Positions 27,097-36,557 are shown, counted from the stretch's first letter. The stretch is 43,745 nucleotides of DNA from Nitrosomonas sp. (GCF_024282095.1 NZ_JAMWZS010000026.1:1-43745), one strand, 5' to 3'. Made by a program: numbers and translations. The notes: generated by a model from the sequence alone, not told the origin.

Positions 27097-27561
27097 TTAA
27101 TAGTGCGAGCCTGCTTTGAGGCCGACCAATTCAACATCAAAAATCAAAGTTGCATTCGGCGGAATAATATTGCCCGCGCCGCGTGCGCCATACGCCATGG
27201 AGGGTGGAATGATCAGCGTGCGTTGCCCGCCCACTTTCATGCCAGTGACGCCTTGATCCCAGCCTTTGATCACGCGCCCTGCGCCCAGCATGAATGAGAA
27301 ATGCTCTTTACGATCAAATGAACTGTCAAATTTCTTGCCTTTTTTATCCGGCGCGTTTTCGTCGTACAGCCAGCCGGTGTAGTGAACATTCACGGTTTTT
27401 CCTACCTCGGCCTCTTCTCCGTTGCCTACCTTGGTATCAATTTTTTGAAACTGCGGGCCATCAGCCGCTGCATGTTCTTTGTAGGCGAATGCTGCCTGGG
27501 GCAACATGACTAAAGCTAATAAAATGATACTGAAATGAAACAGGTTCTTTATGTTAGACAT
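27097..27561 (-). CDS. FKBP-type peptidyl-prolyl cis-trans isomerase, secreted
   Basis: 154 residues with a signal peptide (cleavage likely after QAAFA). The FKBP domain includes GKTVNVHYTGWLYD, KKFDSSFDR, FMLGAGRVIKGWDQGV, KVGGQRTLIIPPSMAYGARG and IPPNATLIFDVELV, the conserved set of active-site aromatics and the Gly-Trp-Asp turn. It acts in periplasmic protein folding. GAGGA lies just before the ATG. Confidence 0.93.
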   Translation of the reverse strand: MSNIKNLFHFSIILLALVMLPQAAFAYKEHAAADGPQFQKIDTKVGNGEEAEVGKTVNVHYTGWLYDENAPDKKGKKFDSSFDRKEHFSFMLGAGRVIKGWDQGVTGMKVGGQRTLIIPPSMAYGARGAGNIIPPNATLIFDVELVGLKAGSHY

Positions 27562-27599
27562 AGCATCCTCTAGAGAAAAAATTAAAGTCGGTTCATTCT

Positions 27600-27673
27600 A
27601 ACAGGCTGCTGAAAAACTATCTGCGTTGCGCCATGGTTTAAAAACAGACTCAAGCGTTTTTCAACGGCCTGTT
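27600..27673. repeat. Inverted repeat element with AACAGGC ends
   Basis: AACAGGCTGCTGAAAAA at 27600-27616 pairs with TTTTTCAACGGCCTGTT at 27657-27673, 15 of 17 positions. It resembles short mobile palindromes (MITE- or REP-like). A fragment of the same motif (AACAGGCTGCT) recurs near 33373. Confidence 0.5.
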
Positions 27674-27781
27674 GCAATCAACTCCAGGATATTATAACCG
27701 CTAAGCGCGATTCGTCATCAGTACAATCGGGGCAATGTTTTTCATGAACAGATTGATCGGGAACGCTTAACTATCGATACT

Positions 27782-27836
27782 GGGCGCGCTCAATCATCAA
27801 CCGCAACACCTAAGGGAGGTTAAGGTGTTGGGATGG
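27782..27836. repeat. 55-base repeat, copy 2 (probable IS3-family right end)
   Basis: Nearly identical to 287-341. The TG at 27781-27782 fits the outer end of an IS3-type inverted repeat. It adjoins the OrfA fragment on its right. Confidence 0.55.
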
Positions 27837-27902
27837 AGCTTTGAAAAACTTAACTGATTCCTTCCGAAATTCCTGACTATATTGTGTGCGGGGTAATTCC
27901 AT
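27810..27902 (-). pseudogene. IS3-family OrfA N-terminal fragment
   Basis: The minus strand reads MELPRTQYSQEFRKESVKFFKA, the start of an IS3-family OrfA helix-turn-helix protein. It then runs into the 55-base repeat and stops. Everything between the first 22 residues and the right end is missing, so this is an internally deleted, inactive copy related to the remnant at 356-757. Confidence 0.65.
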
Positions 27903-28095
27903 CTTCATCCTCCATTTCGTCTCTTCATGTTATGAAACTTCGAACTCCATGAAAATCAGCATACCTCACACTATTACTCCGCGATTGCCACGTAATTTAG
28001 TGCGCCTCAGCGGTACATTCTTACTCCGCTATTTAGAGATGCCATTCAGTGACAGAAAATCCTTACTCACAGGATAATATCCTAGGAGAACCAGG
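27903..28095. other. Leader region of the Calx-beta gene
   Basis: No gene was recognised. The matching left inverted repeat of the IS fragment was not found here. The promoter of the Calx-beta gene probably lies in this stretch but no convincing boxes were identified. Confidence 0.3.
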
Positions 28096-28146
28096 ATGAA
28101 ATTAACCATACGATTACATTGTCTTAATGGTTATCATAGTGAGTAA
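28096..28146 (+). CDS. Possible 16-residue leader peptide
   Basis: ATGAAATTAACC starts a 16-codon frame (MKLTIRLHCLNGYHSE) with AGGAGAACC just upstream, and ends 24 bases before the Calx-beta start. The good ribosome binding site is the only support. The inner sequence contains a short inverted repeat (AACCAT/ATGGTT). Confidence 0.25.
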   Translation: MKLTIRLHCLNGYHSE

Positions 28147-28170
28147 TCACATTTCAAATAGGGAGAAACC

Positions 28171-29697
28171 ATGAGTACTATTTCAGTAGATGATGTTTAT
28201 GTTGATGAAACTAATGCATCTGCAATTTTTACCGTGCGGTTGGATGTCGCTGATGCCGCGCCGGTGACGGTCAATTACGCCACTTCAGCCAATACCGCCG
28301 CGTTTAATTCAGATTACTTGCATACCACAGGCACTTTGACCTTCGCTCCCGGTGAGTTATCTAAAACCGTCAGCGTTTCTATCATCAACAATGCAATAGC
28401 CGAGGTAACCGAAAATTTCTTCCTGGTGTTGTCGTCACCCAGTGCCAATGCCACCATCGCCGACAGTTTCGGGCTTGCCACCATTATCGACAATGATGCA
28501 CCTTCGGGCATACCGGTGGTTTCGATCAATGACTTCGTCGTCGATGAAGCGAGCAAGGAAGCCGCATTTGTCATTACGCTGGATCGGCCTTCCACCAGCG
28601 CGGTTACCATGAACTACGCCACGCAGAACGGCACGGCAATTGCCGGTGCGGATTTTGTCGCCAAAACCGGTTCGCTCAGCTTCGCGCCCGGTGAGACCGC
28701 CAAAACCGTCAAAGTCACCGTCACCAACGACGCCGCATTTGAAAACGCCGAGGCCTTCAACCTGGCATTGTCCGCCCTTGTCAACGCTACCACGCTCGAC
28801 GGTGTGGGCACCGCCACTATTTTTGAAAACGATGCGGCACCCGTGGGTAATTCCAGGATTTCCGTCGACGATGTGGTGGTCGATGAATCGCAAACTTACG
28901 CCGATTTTCTGGTGCGCCTGGATGCGCCCAATACCGCTGCGGTGACTGTCAATTACGCCACCTCGGCCAATACCGCGGCATTTAATTCGGATTATCTGCA
29001 TCTCACCGGCAGCCTGATGTTTGCGCCCGGCGAGATGGTTAAAACCGTGCGTGTCAGTTTGCTCGGCGGCACAACCGCTGAGGTTGCTGAGAATCTTTTC
29101 CTGGTGTTGTCGTCACCCAGTGCCAATGCCACCATCGCCGACAGTTTCGGGCTTGCCACCATTATCGACAATGATGCACCTTCGGGCATACCGGTGGTTT
29201 CGATCAATGACTTCGTCGTCGATGAAGCGAGCAAGGAAGCCGCATTTGTCATTACGCTGGATCGGCCTTCCACCAGCGCGGTTACCATGAACTACGCCAC
29301 GCAGAACGGCACGGCAATTGCCGGTGCGGATTTTGTCGCCAAAACCGGTTCGCTCAGCTTCGCGCCCGGTGAGACCGCCAAAACCGTCAAAGTCACCGTC
29401 ACCAACGACGCCGCATTTGAAAACGCCGAGGCCTTCAACTTGGCATTGTCCGCCCTTACCAACGCCACCACGCTCGACGGTGTGGGCACCGCCACTATTT
29501 TTGAAAACGATGCGGCACCATGGGTAATTCCCAGGATTTCCGTCAACGATGTGGTGGTCGATGAATCGCCGCAAACTTACGCCGATTTTCTGGTGCGCCT
29601 GGATGCGCCCAATACCGCTGCGGTGACTGTCAATTACGCCACCTCGGCCAATACCGCGGCATTTAATTCGGATTATCTGCATCTCACGGCAGCCTGA
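28171..29697 (+). CDS. N-terminal open segment of the Calx-beta gene
   Basis: 508 residues covering the first four-plus Calx-beta domains. It ends prematurely at LTAA-stop because one C is missing in CACCGG at about 29686; all other copies read on as LTGSLMFAPGE. Confidence 0.6.
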   Translation: MSTISVDDVYVDETNASAIFTVRLDVADAAPVTVNYATSANTAAFNSDYLHTTGTLTFAPGELSKTVSVSIINNAIAEVTENFFLVLSSPSANATIADSFGLATIIDNDAPSGIPVVSINDFVVDEASKEAAFVITLDRPSTSAVTMNYATQNGTAIAGADFVAKTGSLSFAPGETAKTVKVTVTNDAAFENAEAFNLALSALVNATTLDGVGTATIFENDAAPVGNSRISVDDVVVDESQTYADFLVRLDAPNTAAVTVNYATSANTAAFNSDYLHLTGSLMFAPGEMVKTVRVSLLGGTTAEVAENLFLVLSSPSANATIADSFGLATIIDNDAPSGIPVVSINDFVVDEASKEAAFVITLDRPSTSAVTMNYATQNGTAIAGADFVAKTGSLSFAPGETAKTVKVTVTNDAAFENAEAFNLALSALTNATTLDGVGTATIFENDAAPWVIPRISVNDVVVDESPQTYADFLVRLDAPNTAAVTVNYATSANTAAFNSDYLHLTAA

Positions 29698-31800
29698 TGT
29701 TTGCGCCGGGCGAAGAATGGTTAAAACCATCTGTCAGTTTACTCGGCGGCACAACCGCTGAGGTTGCTGAGAATCTTTCCTGGTGTTGTCGTCACCCAGT
29801 GCCAATGCCACCATCGCCGACAGTTTCGGGCTTGCCACCATTATCGACAATGATGCACCTTCGGGCACGCCGGTGGTTTCGATCAATGACTTCGTCGTCG
29901 ATGAAGCGAGCAAGGAAGCCGCATTTGTCATTACGCTGGATCGGCCTTCCACCAGCGCGGTTACCATGAACTACGCCACGCAGAACGGCACGGCAATTGC
30001 CGGTGCGGATTTTGTCGCCAAAACCGGTTCGCTCAGCTTCGCGCCCGGTGAGACCGCCAAAACCGTCAAAGTCACCGTCACCAACGACGCCGCATTTGAA
30101 AACGCCGAGGCCTTTAACTTGGCATTGTCCGCCCTTACCAACGCTACCACGCTTGATGGCGTGGGCACCGCCACTATTTTTGAAAACGATGCGGCACCCG
30201 TGGGTAATTCCAGGATTTCCGTCGACGACGTGGTGGTCGATGAATCGCAAACTTACGCCGATTTTCTGGTGCGCCTGGATGCGCCCAATACCGCTGCGGT
30301 GACTGTCAATTACGCCACCTCGGCCAATACCGCGGCATTTAATCCAGATTATCCGCATTTCACCGGCAGCCTGATGTTTGCGCCCGGCGAGATGGTTAAA
30401 ACCGTGCGTGTCAGTTTGCTGGGCGGCACAACCGCTGAGGTTGCTGAGAATCTTTTCTGGTGTTGTCGTCACCCAGTGCCAATGCCACCATCGCCGACAG
30501 TTTCGGGCTTGCCACCATTATCGACAATGATGCACCTTCGGGCACGCCGGTGGTTTCGATCAATGACTTCGCCGTCGATGAAGCGAGCAAGGAAGCCGCA
30601 TTTGTCATTACGCTGGATCGGCCTTCCACCAGCGCAGTTACCATGAACTACGCCACGCAGAACGGCACGGCAATTGCCGGTGCGGATTTTGTCGCCAAAA
30701 CCGGTTCGCTCAGCTTCGCGCCCGGTGAGACCGCCAAAACCGTCAAAGTCACCATCACCAACGACGCCGCATTTGAAAACGCCGAGGCCTTTAACTTGGC
30801 ATTGTCCGCCCTTACCAACGCTACCACGCTTGATGGCGTGGGCACCGTACTATTTTTGAAAACGATGCGGCACCCGTGGGTAATTCCAGGATTTCCGTCG
30901 ACGATGTGGTGGTCGATGAATCGCAAACTTACGCCGATTTTCTGGTGCGCCTGGATGCGCCCAATACCGCTGCGGTGACTGTCAATTACGCCACTTCGGC
31001 CAATACCGCGGCATTTATTCGGATTATCTGCATCTCACCGGCAGCCTGATGTTTGCGCCCGGCGAGATGGTTAAAACCGTGCGTGTCAGTTTGCTGGGCG
31101 GCACAACCGCTGAGGTTGCTGAGAATCTTTTCCTGGTGTTGTCGTCACCCAGTGCCAATGCCACCATCGCCGACAGTTTCGGGCTTGCCACCATTATCGA
31201 CAATGATGCACCTTCGGGCACGCCGGTGGTTTCGATCAATGACTTCGTCGTCGATGAAGCGAGCAAGGAAGCCGCATTTGTCATTACGCTGGATCGGCCT
31301 TCCACCAGCGCGGTTACCATGAACTACGCCACGCAGAACGGCACGGCAATTGCCGGTGCGGATTTTTGTCGCCAAAACCGGTTCGCTGAGCTTCGCGCCC
31401 GGTGAGACCGCCAAAACCGTCAAACCCGCCGTCACCAACGATGCCGCATTTGAAAACGCCGAGGCCTTCAACCTGGCATTGTCCGCCCTTACCAACGCCA
31501 CCACGCTTGATGGCGTGGGCACCGCCACTATTTTTGAAAACGATGCGGCACCCGTGGGTAATTCCAGGATTTCCGTCGACGACGTGGTGGTCGATGAATC
31601 GCAAACTTACGCCGATTTTCTGGTGCGCCTGGATGCGCCCAATACCGCTGCGGTGACTGTCAATTACGCCACCTCGGCCAATACCGCGGCATTTAATTCG
31701 GATTATCTGCATCTCACCGGCAGCCTGATGTTTGCGCCCGGCGAGATGGTTAAAACCGTGCGTGTCAGTTTGCTCGGCGGCACAACCGCTGAGACCGCTG
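28424..31800 (+). repeat. Tandem array of five ~678-base units
   Basis: Equivalent points (GTGGTTTCGATCAATGAC) occur at 28516, 29194, 29873, 30550 and 31226, giving spacings of 678, 679, 677 and 676. A full unit is 226 codons, two Calx-beta domains. The copies differ by few substitutions, so they were recently duplicated or are homogenised by recombination. Confidence 0.9.
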
Positions 31801-33311
31801 AGAGTTTTCAGCTTGTCTTGTCCTCACCCAGCGCCAACGCCACGATTGCAGATGGCTCTGCGCTTGCCACTATCATCGATAACGACGCGCCTTCCGGTAC
31901 GCCGGTGGCATCTATTACAGACGCCATTGTAGACGAGGTTGACCAAACTGCCACCGTCACAGTGATTCTTAACAAACCCAGCACCAGCGGTGTTACGTTT
32001 GATGTGGCCGGGCAAAATGTCACAGCTGGCAATAACAGCGATTTCCGCAATTTGCAAATTGGTAAAATTGCATTTGCTCCGGGTGAAACTGCGAAAACAG
32101 TCATATTTGGATTACTGAACGATACCCGAGCCGAAGAAGCAGAACTGTTTGATGTGGCATTAACCAATCCTGTCGGGGCTACTTTGGGAGATGCGCGTGC
32201 GCATGCCATCATCGCCGGTAACGATAATGCTGCCGTTGCTTCGCCGGTATTGCATGTGGCCAATGTCGCAGCATCGGAAGACAAAGGATACATTGACTTT
32301 TTAGTGACGCTGACAGCACCGAGTATCAGTGGCACCAGCATAAACTACAGCACCTCCGCAGGTACTGCTGTCTTTAATTCGGATTATATCCACACCACCG
32401 GAACGTTGGCTTTCATTCCCGGTGAAGTATCCAAAACAATCCGGGTTACTTTGATCGATGATGCCGGCGCAGAAGCCTCGCTCGAGAACTTTACCCTCAA
32501 TTTAAGCGGCGCCGTCAATGCCACCATCGGCACAGCGTCGGCAACTGCGACCATCATTGATAATGAAAGCGCAGCACCAGTGGCACCGATTGCAATCACA
32601 GGCACTCCTGGAAACGATATTTTGCAAGGCACTCAGTTCGCTGATGCCATGACAGGCGCTGCTGGCAACGACACTTTTAACGGCGGTGAAGGCAACGACA
32701 GCATGGGCGGTGGCGGTGGAAACGATATTTACGTTGTTGAAAATGCTGGCGATACTTATACGGAAGGAGCCGGTGGCGGTAACGATCTGGTGATCAGCTA
32801 CTTAGCAACGCATACGTTGGGTGCCAATGTTGAAAGGCTGCAACTGGCAGGTACGGCAACCACGGGAATCGGAAATACGTTAAATAATACGGTGATTGGA
32901 AATGCCAGAGATAACACCCTCAATGGCGGTTCGGGCAACGATACGCTGGATGGGGTTGCAGGTTCCGATAGTATTTCCGGCGGTACCGGTGCTGATTTCT
33001 TCGCATTTAGTACCGCCCTGAATGCGGCTACCAATGTCGATATCGTGACTGACTTCAACGTCACTGATGATACTATCCAATTGGAAAATGCCATTTTTAC
33101 CCAATTTATAGCAACAGGCGCTATCCCGGCGGACACGTTTGTTTCCGGTGCAGGTGCGGTCGCCCTGGATAGTAATGATTTCCTGATCTACAACACGGTG
33201 AATGGTAATCTCTCGTACGATGCCGATGGCAATGGCGCCGGCGCTCAGGTAGTATTTGCAACCCTGACGGGAATACCGGTTCTGACTGCAGCAGATTTTG
33301 TAGTTATTTAA
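31350..33311 (+). CDS. C-terminal open segment of the Calx-beta/RTX gene
   Basis: 653 codons, but its first residues lie in a frame entered only because of an extra T at about 31363. The real frame comes from upstream. It carries the last Calx-beta domains, two of them diverged from the array, and the RTX Ca-binding tail ending TGIPVLTAADFVVI. Confidence 0.6.
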   Translation: MPVRIFVAKTGSLSFAPGETAKTVKPAVTNDAAFENAEAFNLALSALTNATTLDGVGTATIFENDAAPVGNSRISVDDVVVDESQTYADFLVRLDAPNTAAVTVNYATSANTAAFNSDYLHLTGSLMFAPGEMVKTVRVSLLGGTTAETAESFQLVLSSPSANATIADGSALATIIDNDAPSGTPVASITDAIVDEVDQTATVTVILNKPSTSGVTFDVAGQNVTAGNNSDFRNLQIGKIAFAPGETAKTVIFGLLNDTRAEEAELFDVALTNPVGATLGDARAHAIIAGNDNAAVASPVLHVANVAASEDKGYIDFLVTLTAPSISGTSINYSTSAGTAVFNSDYIHTTGTLAFIPGEVSKTIRVTLIDDAGAEASLENFTLNLSGAVNATIGTASATATIIDNESAAPVAPIAITGTPGNDILQGTQFADAMTGAAGNDTFNGGEGNDSMGGGGGNDIYVVENAGDTYTEGAGGGNDLVISYLATHTLGANVERLQLAGTATTGIGNTLNNTVIGNARDNTLNGGSGNDTLDGVAGSDSISGGTGADFFAFSTALNAATNVDIVTDFNVTDDTIQLENAIFTQFIATGAIPADTFVSGAGAVALDSNDFLIYNTVNGNLSYDADGNGAGAQVVFATLTGIPVLTAADFVVI

Positions 33312-33319
33312 CTTTACGC

Positions 33320-33352
33320 CCGTATCCCCGTAACAATTTTGCGGGGATACGG
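33320..33352 (+). terminator. Stem-loop just after the RTX gene
   Basis: A perfect 11-bp stem (CCGTATCCCCG/CGGGGATACGG) with an 11-base loop lies 9 bases after the stop. No T-run follows, so it may protect the 3' end while the next hairpin terminates. Confidence 0.5.
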
Positions 33353-33384
33353 TATGATTGCTGCATCTGCTTAACAGGCTGCTA

Positions 33385-33415
33385 AAGGGTATCTTCGGGT
33401 ACCCTTAATTTTTTT
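33385..33415 (+). terminator. Rho-independent terminator with TTCG loop
   Basis: AAGGGTATC, TTCG loop, GGTACCCTT (one G-T pair), then AATTTTTTT. This is a strong intrinsic terminator for the Calx-beta/RTX transcript. Confidence 0.85.
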
Positions 33416-33457
33416 AAACGCTTAGCATAAAATACTGCATCTTTAACCTTTAACCGG

Positions 33458-34102
33458 ATGGCTTTTGTAACGAATACTAATGATATGGAAAATAAAGAAC
33501 CTTCAAACAATAATTCTGCAAAGCGAATTCCTCCCGTAGCGCGCTTTCTTTTTCTCACACGCTGGTTACAGTTGCCTTTATATCTGGGACTGGTGCTGGC
33601 GCAATGTGTTTATGTGTTTCATTTCTGGGTTGAATTATCTGATTTGATCGGTGCGGTCATGGGCAATCAAACCGCATTACAGCATATCCTCGATATCGTT
33701 ACGATTGAAGGCGCAACCAGACCGGCCAAGTTGACTGAAACAACCATTATGCTGGTCGTCCTTGGCTTGATCGATGTGGTGATGATCTCCAATCTGCTGA
33801 TCATGGTGATTATCGGCGGCTACGAAACTTTCGTTTCACGCATGAATCTGGAGGGACATCCCGATCAACCGGAATGGTTATCGCATGTCAATGCTTCCGT
33901 ATTGAAAGTGAAACTGGCAACGGCCATTATCGGAATCTCATCCATACATTTGCTGAAAACCTTTATCAACGCCACTGCTTACGACGAAAAAACGCTCATC
34001 GCACAAACCGGCATTCACATGGCGTTCTTATTTTCAGCCATTGCCATTGCTTACTGCGACCGCATTATTACCCAGACCAGCCAACAGTCGGGTGAACACT
34101 GA
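33458..34102 (+). CDS. YqhA/UPF0114 family membrane protein
   Basis: Up to 214 residues from the ATG at 33458; an in-frame ATG at 33485 is also possible, and neither has a strong binding site. Residues FLFLTRWLQLPLYLGLVLAQ start the first helix. Further helices are around MLVVLGLIDVVMISNLLIMVIIGGYE and LATAIIGISSIHLLKTFINA, with a last one near IHMAFLFSAIAIAY. This arrangement and the ETFVSR stretch fit the YqhA family of inner-membrane proteins, whose function is unknown. Confidence 0.85.
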   Translation: MAFVTNTNDMENKEPSNNNSAKRIPPVARFLFLTRWLQLPLYLGLVLAQCVYVFHFWVELSDLIGAVMGNQTALQHILDIVTIEGATRPAKLTETTIMLVVLGLIDVVMISNLLIMVIIGGYETFVSRMNLEGHPDQPEWLSHVNASVLKVKLATAIIGISSIHLLKTFINATAYDEKTLIAQTGIHMAFLFSAIAIAYCDRIITQTSQQSGEH

Positions 34103-34119
34103 CCAATATTCGCTTGATC

Positions 34120-34662
34120 TCAGGCTACAGCCGTTGCATCACTCAATAAGTGCAGTATCCCCTGCAACGCTGTAGCCACCGACAGGCGCCTGATAGTTTC
34201 ACGATCGCCTTGAAAGCATTGGATCTCCTGCCGCACTGCGCCATCTTTAAGCGCCCAGGCAAAACAAACCATTCCCACGGGTTTTAGCGCAGTACCGCCA
34301 TCAGGGCCTGCAATACCCGTAATCGACACGCCAATCTGCGCATGGCTCCTGTTAAGCGCTCCGATAACCATTTCCTGTGCGGTTTGTGCCGATACTGCAC
34401 CATATCGATCCAGTGTAGTTTGCTGAACACCCAGCATTTCACATTTGGACGCGTTGCTATAGGTGATAAAGCCGCGTTCGTACCAAGCCGAGCTGCCTGC
34501 CACGGCAGTCACTGCCTGGCCTAGCCAGCCACCTGTGCAGGATTCGGCAGTCACAAGCTTCAACCCACACTGAGCAAGCCGCACTCCCACCTTTGCTGCC
34601 AAATCGAAAGAATTTTGATTGATATCAGAAATTTTGTGACTCCAATATTGCGATAATGTCAA
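34120..34662 (-). CDS. pncC: Nicotinamide-nucleotide amidase (CinA C-terminal domain protein)
   Basis: 180 residues if a TTG at 34662 is used; there is no ATG near the expected start. Conserved PncC segments are LVTAESCTGGWLGQAVTAVAGSS (catalytic Ser region), WYERGFITYSNASK, SVSITGIAGPDGGT and KPVGMVCFAW. It deamidates nicotinamide mononucleotide in pyridine nucleotide salvage. It converges on the YqhA-type gene. The start is uncertain; a GGAG at 34635-34640 would suit a start a few codons further in, where only an ATT is in frame. Confidence 0.85.
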   Translation of the reverse strand: MTLSQYWSHKISDINQNSFDLAAKVGVRLAQCGLKLVTAESCTGGWLGQAVTAVAGSSAWYERGFITYSNASKCEMLGVQQTTLDRYGAVSAQTAQEMVIGALNRSHAQIGVSITGIAGPDGGTALKPVGMVCFAWALKDGAVRQEIQCFQGDRETIRRLSVATALQGILHLLSDATAVA

Positions 34663-34731
34663 AATGACTAAAATAGTATTTTGATTTATTGCTATGCTAA
34701 TGCTGCGCTAATCTTTAAAAAATGCTTCTTG

Positions 34732-34737
34732 TATAAT
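34732..34737 (+). promoter_or_regulatory. TATAAT -10 element for the acyltransferase gene
   Basis: A perfect TATAAT preceded by TG lies 39 bases before the ATG at 34776. No good -35 box is seen. A start of transcription near 34744 would exclude the TTG at 34743 as the translation start. Confidence 0.35.
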
Positions 34738-34775
34738 TATATTTGAAACCGTCTTTACTTTCTGACGACAGGGAT

Positions 34776-35885
34776 ATGCAAGCCGATCATCCAGCAAGAA
34801 TGCCTTTTATTGATGCATTAAAAGCTGTCTGCTGCTTACTGATAGTCACGCATCATTTAGCAATTTACGGCCCCATGTCGGATATCGCCTATCCACTGAT
34901 CCCTACTTTAATTGATTGGCTTCGTGAATACGGAAGAATGGCGGTACAAATGTTTTTTGTCATCGCCGGTTTTCTCGTTGCTGCAAAGTTTGCGCCGCAG
35001 GGCTTATCACTAGTGGCAACACCAATCAGGCTAATCCATCAGCGTTATCTGAGATTGATCATGCCGTATCTTGCCGCGCTCACATTAGCGATTGGATGTG
35101 CCGCGCTGGCCAGAATGTGGATATACCATGAATCGATTCCTGCCGCACCCACTGTATCTCAACTACTGACACATATTTTTTTACTGCACGATCTGTTGAA
35201 TCAGGACGTTCTATCGGCAGGCATCTGGTACGTTGCGATTGATTTTCAATTATTTGTACTGACGATTTTGTTGCTATGGATTTCCAATCAAGTTCAGCAT
35301 CAATACCCAAGTCTATACATGCTAAGTCTGATTTTAATCATCAGTCTGACAGCGGCTTCTTTATTCTTTTTTAATCGAGATAGTTACTGGGATGAGACGG
35401 CTTTATATTTTTTCGGCGCTTATGGTCTTGGTATTCTGATTTATTGGGCTTCTGTCAGTAAACATCAGGTTCTCTGGTTTACTGTGCTGATCGCATTGAT
35501 TCTTGCAGCACTAGCCATAGATTTCCGCTCCCGCATCGCCGTAGCGGGCAGTGTCATGGTGATACTGGGATTGGCGCGATATTATGGGATCTTGGGAAGC
35601 AACTATATACCAGGTTATCTGACTTATGTCGGACGCGCATCCTATTCCATATTCCTGGTGCATTTTCCCATATCGCTGGTTGTCAACGCTGCATTCTTCA
35701 AATTTTTACCACACCAACCAGTCATCCAGCTATTCGGTCTGCTTGTGGCAATCGGTGCCAGTATTGCTGCCGGTATTCTGCTATTCAATTGGCTTGAAGC
35801 TCGTCCGGTAACCAATCGCACACGCATGCTACTGCCCACAGGATTTATCGCATGTGGCCTATTGATCATGCTTGGAAATAATTAG
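34776..35885 (+). CDS. Acyltransferase 3 family membrane protein
   Basis: About 369 residues from the ATG at 34776; a TTG at 34743 would extend it. It opens with RMPFIDALKAVCCLLIVTHH, the N-terminal signature of the family (first helix with the catalytic His), then YGRMAVQMFFVIAGFLVA. About ten transmembrane helices follow, including the last YVGRASYSIFLVHFPI region. Family members add acetyl or other acyl groups to surface sugars or lipids; the substrate cannot be told from the sequence. Confidence 0.85.
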   Translation: MQADHPARMPFIDALKAVCCLLIVTHHLAIYGPMSDIAYPLIPTLIDWLREYGRMAVQMFFVIAGFLVAAKFAPQGLSLVATPIRLIHQRYLRLIMPYLAALTLAIGCAALARMWIYHESIPAAPTVSQLLTHIFLLHDLLNQDVLSAGIWYVAIDFQLFVLTILLLWISNQVQHQYPSLYMLSLILIISLTAASLFFFNRDSYWDETALYFFGAYGLGILIYWASVSKHQVLWFTVLIALILAALAIDFRSRIAVAGSVMVILGLARYYGILGSNYIPGYLTYVGRASYSIFLVHFPISLVVNAAFFKFLPHQPVIQLFGLLVAIGASIAAGILLFNWLEARPVTNRTRMLLPTGFIACGLLIMLGNN

Positions 35886-35987
35886 AAGCAATAGTTTATT
35901 GAACAAAATTCGGTGTCACTTAGCTTCAGCAACAATATATTCATGCCGTTTGAAAGATTTCATTACCATCCAACAAGGAATTATCCT

Positions 35988-36557
35988 ATGAAATACTTTT
36001 TACTGGCAGCATTAATTTCATTCGCTGCAACACCCGCATTAGCCAATGATCTGGGAATTTCAATCAATATTGGTCAGCCTGGTTTTTATGGTCAGATTAA
36101 CTTGGGTAATCAATATCCCCGACCGCAATTGATTTATCCCAACCCTGTCCTGGCCATGTCGCCCGCTGTCGCCGTTCAGCAGCAGCCGATTTACCTCTAT
36201 GTACCACCAGGTCATGCCAAGAAATGGAGTAAGCACTGTCATCGCTATAACGCTTGCAACCAGCCTGTCTACTTTATCCAGGAGAATTGGTACAACGATG
36301 TCTATGTACCGCAATACCGCAGTCAGAGCAATTACTCCGGCGATCATTATGATTCGGGGCGGCGGCACGATGGCGATGATGATTCACGCAATCATTCGCA
36401 ACGATATGGAGAATCGCGTCGGGATTCCCATGAAAACCATCAAGGCAGACGCGACGACCGCGACAACCAAGGGCGTGGCAATGACAAGCACCGAGGTAAG
36501 CGTGATCACGGAGATAATGACAGAAAAGAACAGGATCGGGGTAATCGAAGAGATTAA
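35988..36557 (+). CDS. Small secreted protein with charged Arg/Asp-rich tail
   Basis: 189 residues from the ATG at 35988 (AAGGA 9 bases upstream); the frame is open to 35913 but an N-terminal signal peptide MKYFLLAALISFAATPALA begins here. The mature part has GISINIGQPGFYGQINLG and a Pro-rich stretch, then AKKWSKHCHRYNACNQPVYF with two cysteines. The last 60 residues are a highly hydrophilic run rich in Arg, Asp, His, Gly and Asn. It is probably periplasmic; family not recognised with confidence. Confidence 0.8.
   Translation: MKYFLLAALISFAATPALANDLGISINIGQPGFYGQINLGNQYPRPQLIYPNPVLAMSPAVAVQQQPIYLYVPPGHAKKWSKHCHRYNACNQPVYFIQENWYNDVYVPQYRSQSNYSGDHYDSGRRHDGDDDSRNHSQRYGESRRDSHENHQGRRDDRDNQGRGNDKHRGKRDHGDNDRKEQDRGNRRD

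Larger units (their letters stand above)
28171..33311 (+). pseudogene. Calx-beta repeat RTX exoprotein gene, interrupted by frameshifts
   Basis: If read through, this is one gene of about 1,710 codons starting at the ATG after AGGGAGAAACC. It encodes about 13 Calx-beta domains (each near 112 residues, with NYATSANTAAFNSDY, FAPGE and TIIDNDAP signatures), then RTX-type Ca-binding repeats (GGEGNDSMGGGGGND, GGSGNDTL, GGTGADFFAF) as a type I secretion-type tail. No N-terminal signal is seen, as expected for type I export. Frameshifts at about 29686, 29775, 30457, 30847, 31017 and 31363 break it. They are single-base gains or losses in otherwise near-identical repeat copies, so sequence error is as likely as real decay. 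Probable role: secreted or cell-surface Ca-dependent adhesin. Confidence 0.8.

Noticed and set aside
29792-30472. Long minus-strand open frames across the Calx-beta array
   Set aside because: The same antisense frame recurs in every repeat unit because the units are identical; it is a shadow of the coding strand.
28424-31800. CRISPR or other spacer array
   Set aside because: The units are 678 bases, coding, and have no unique spacers.
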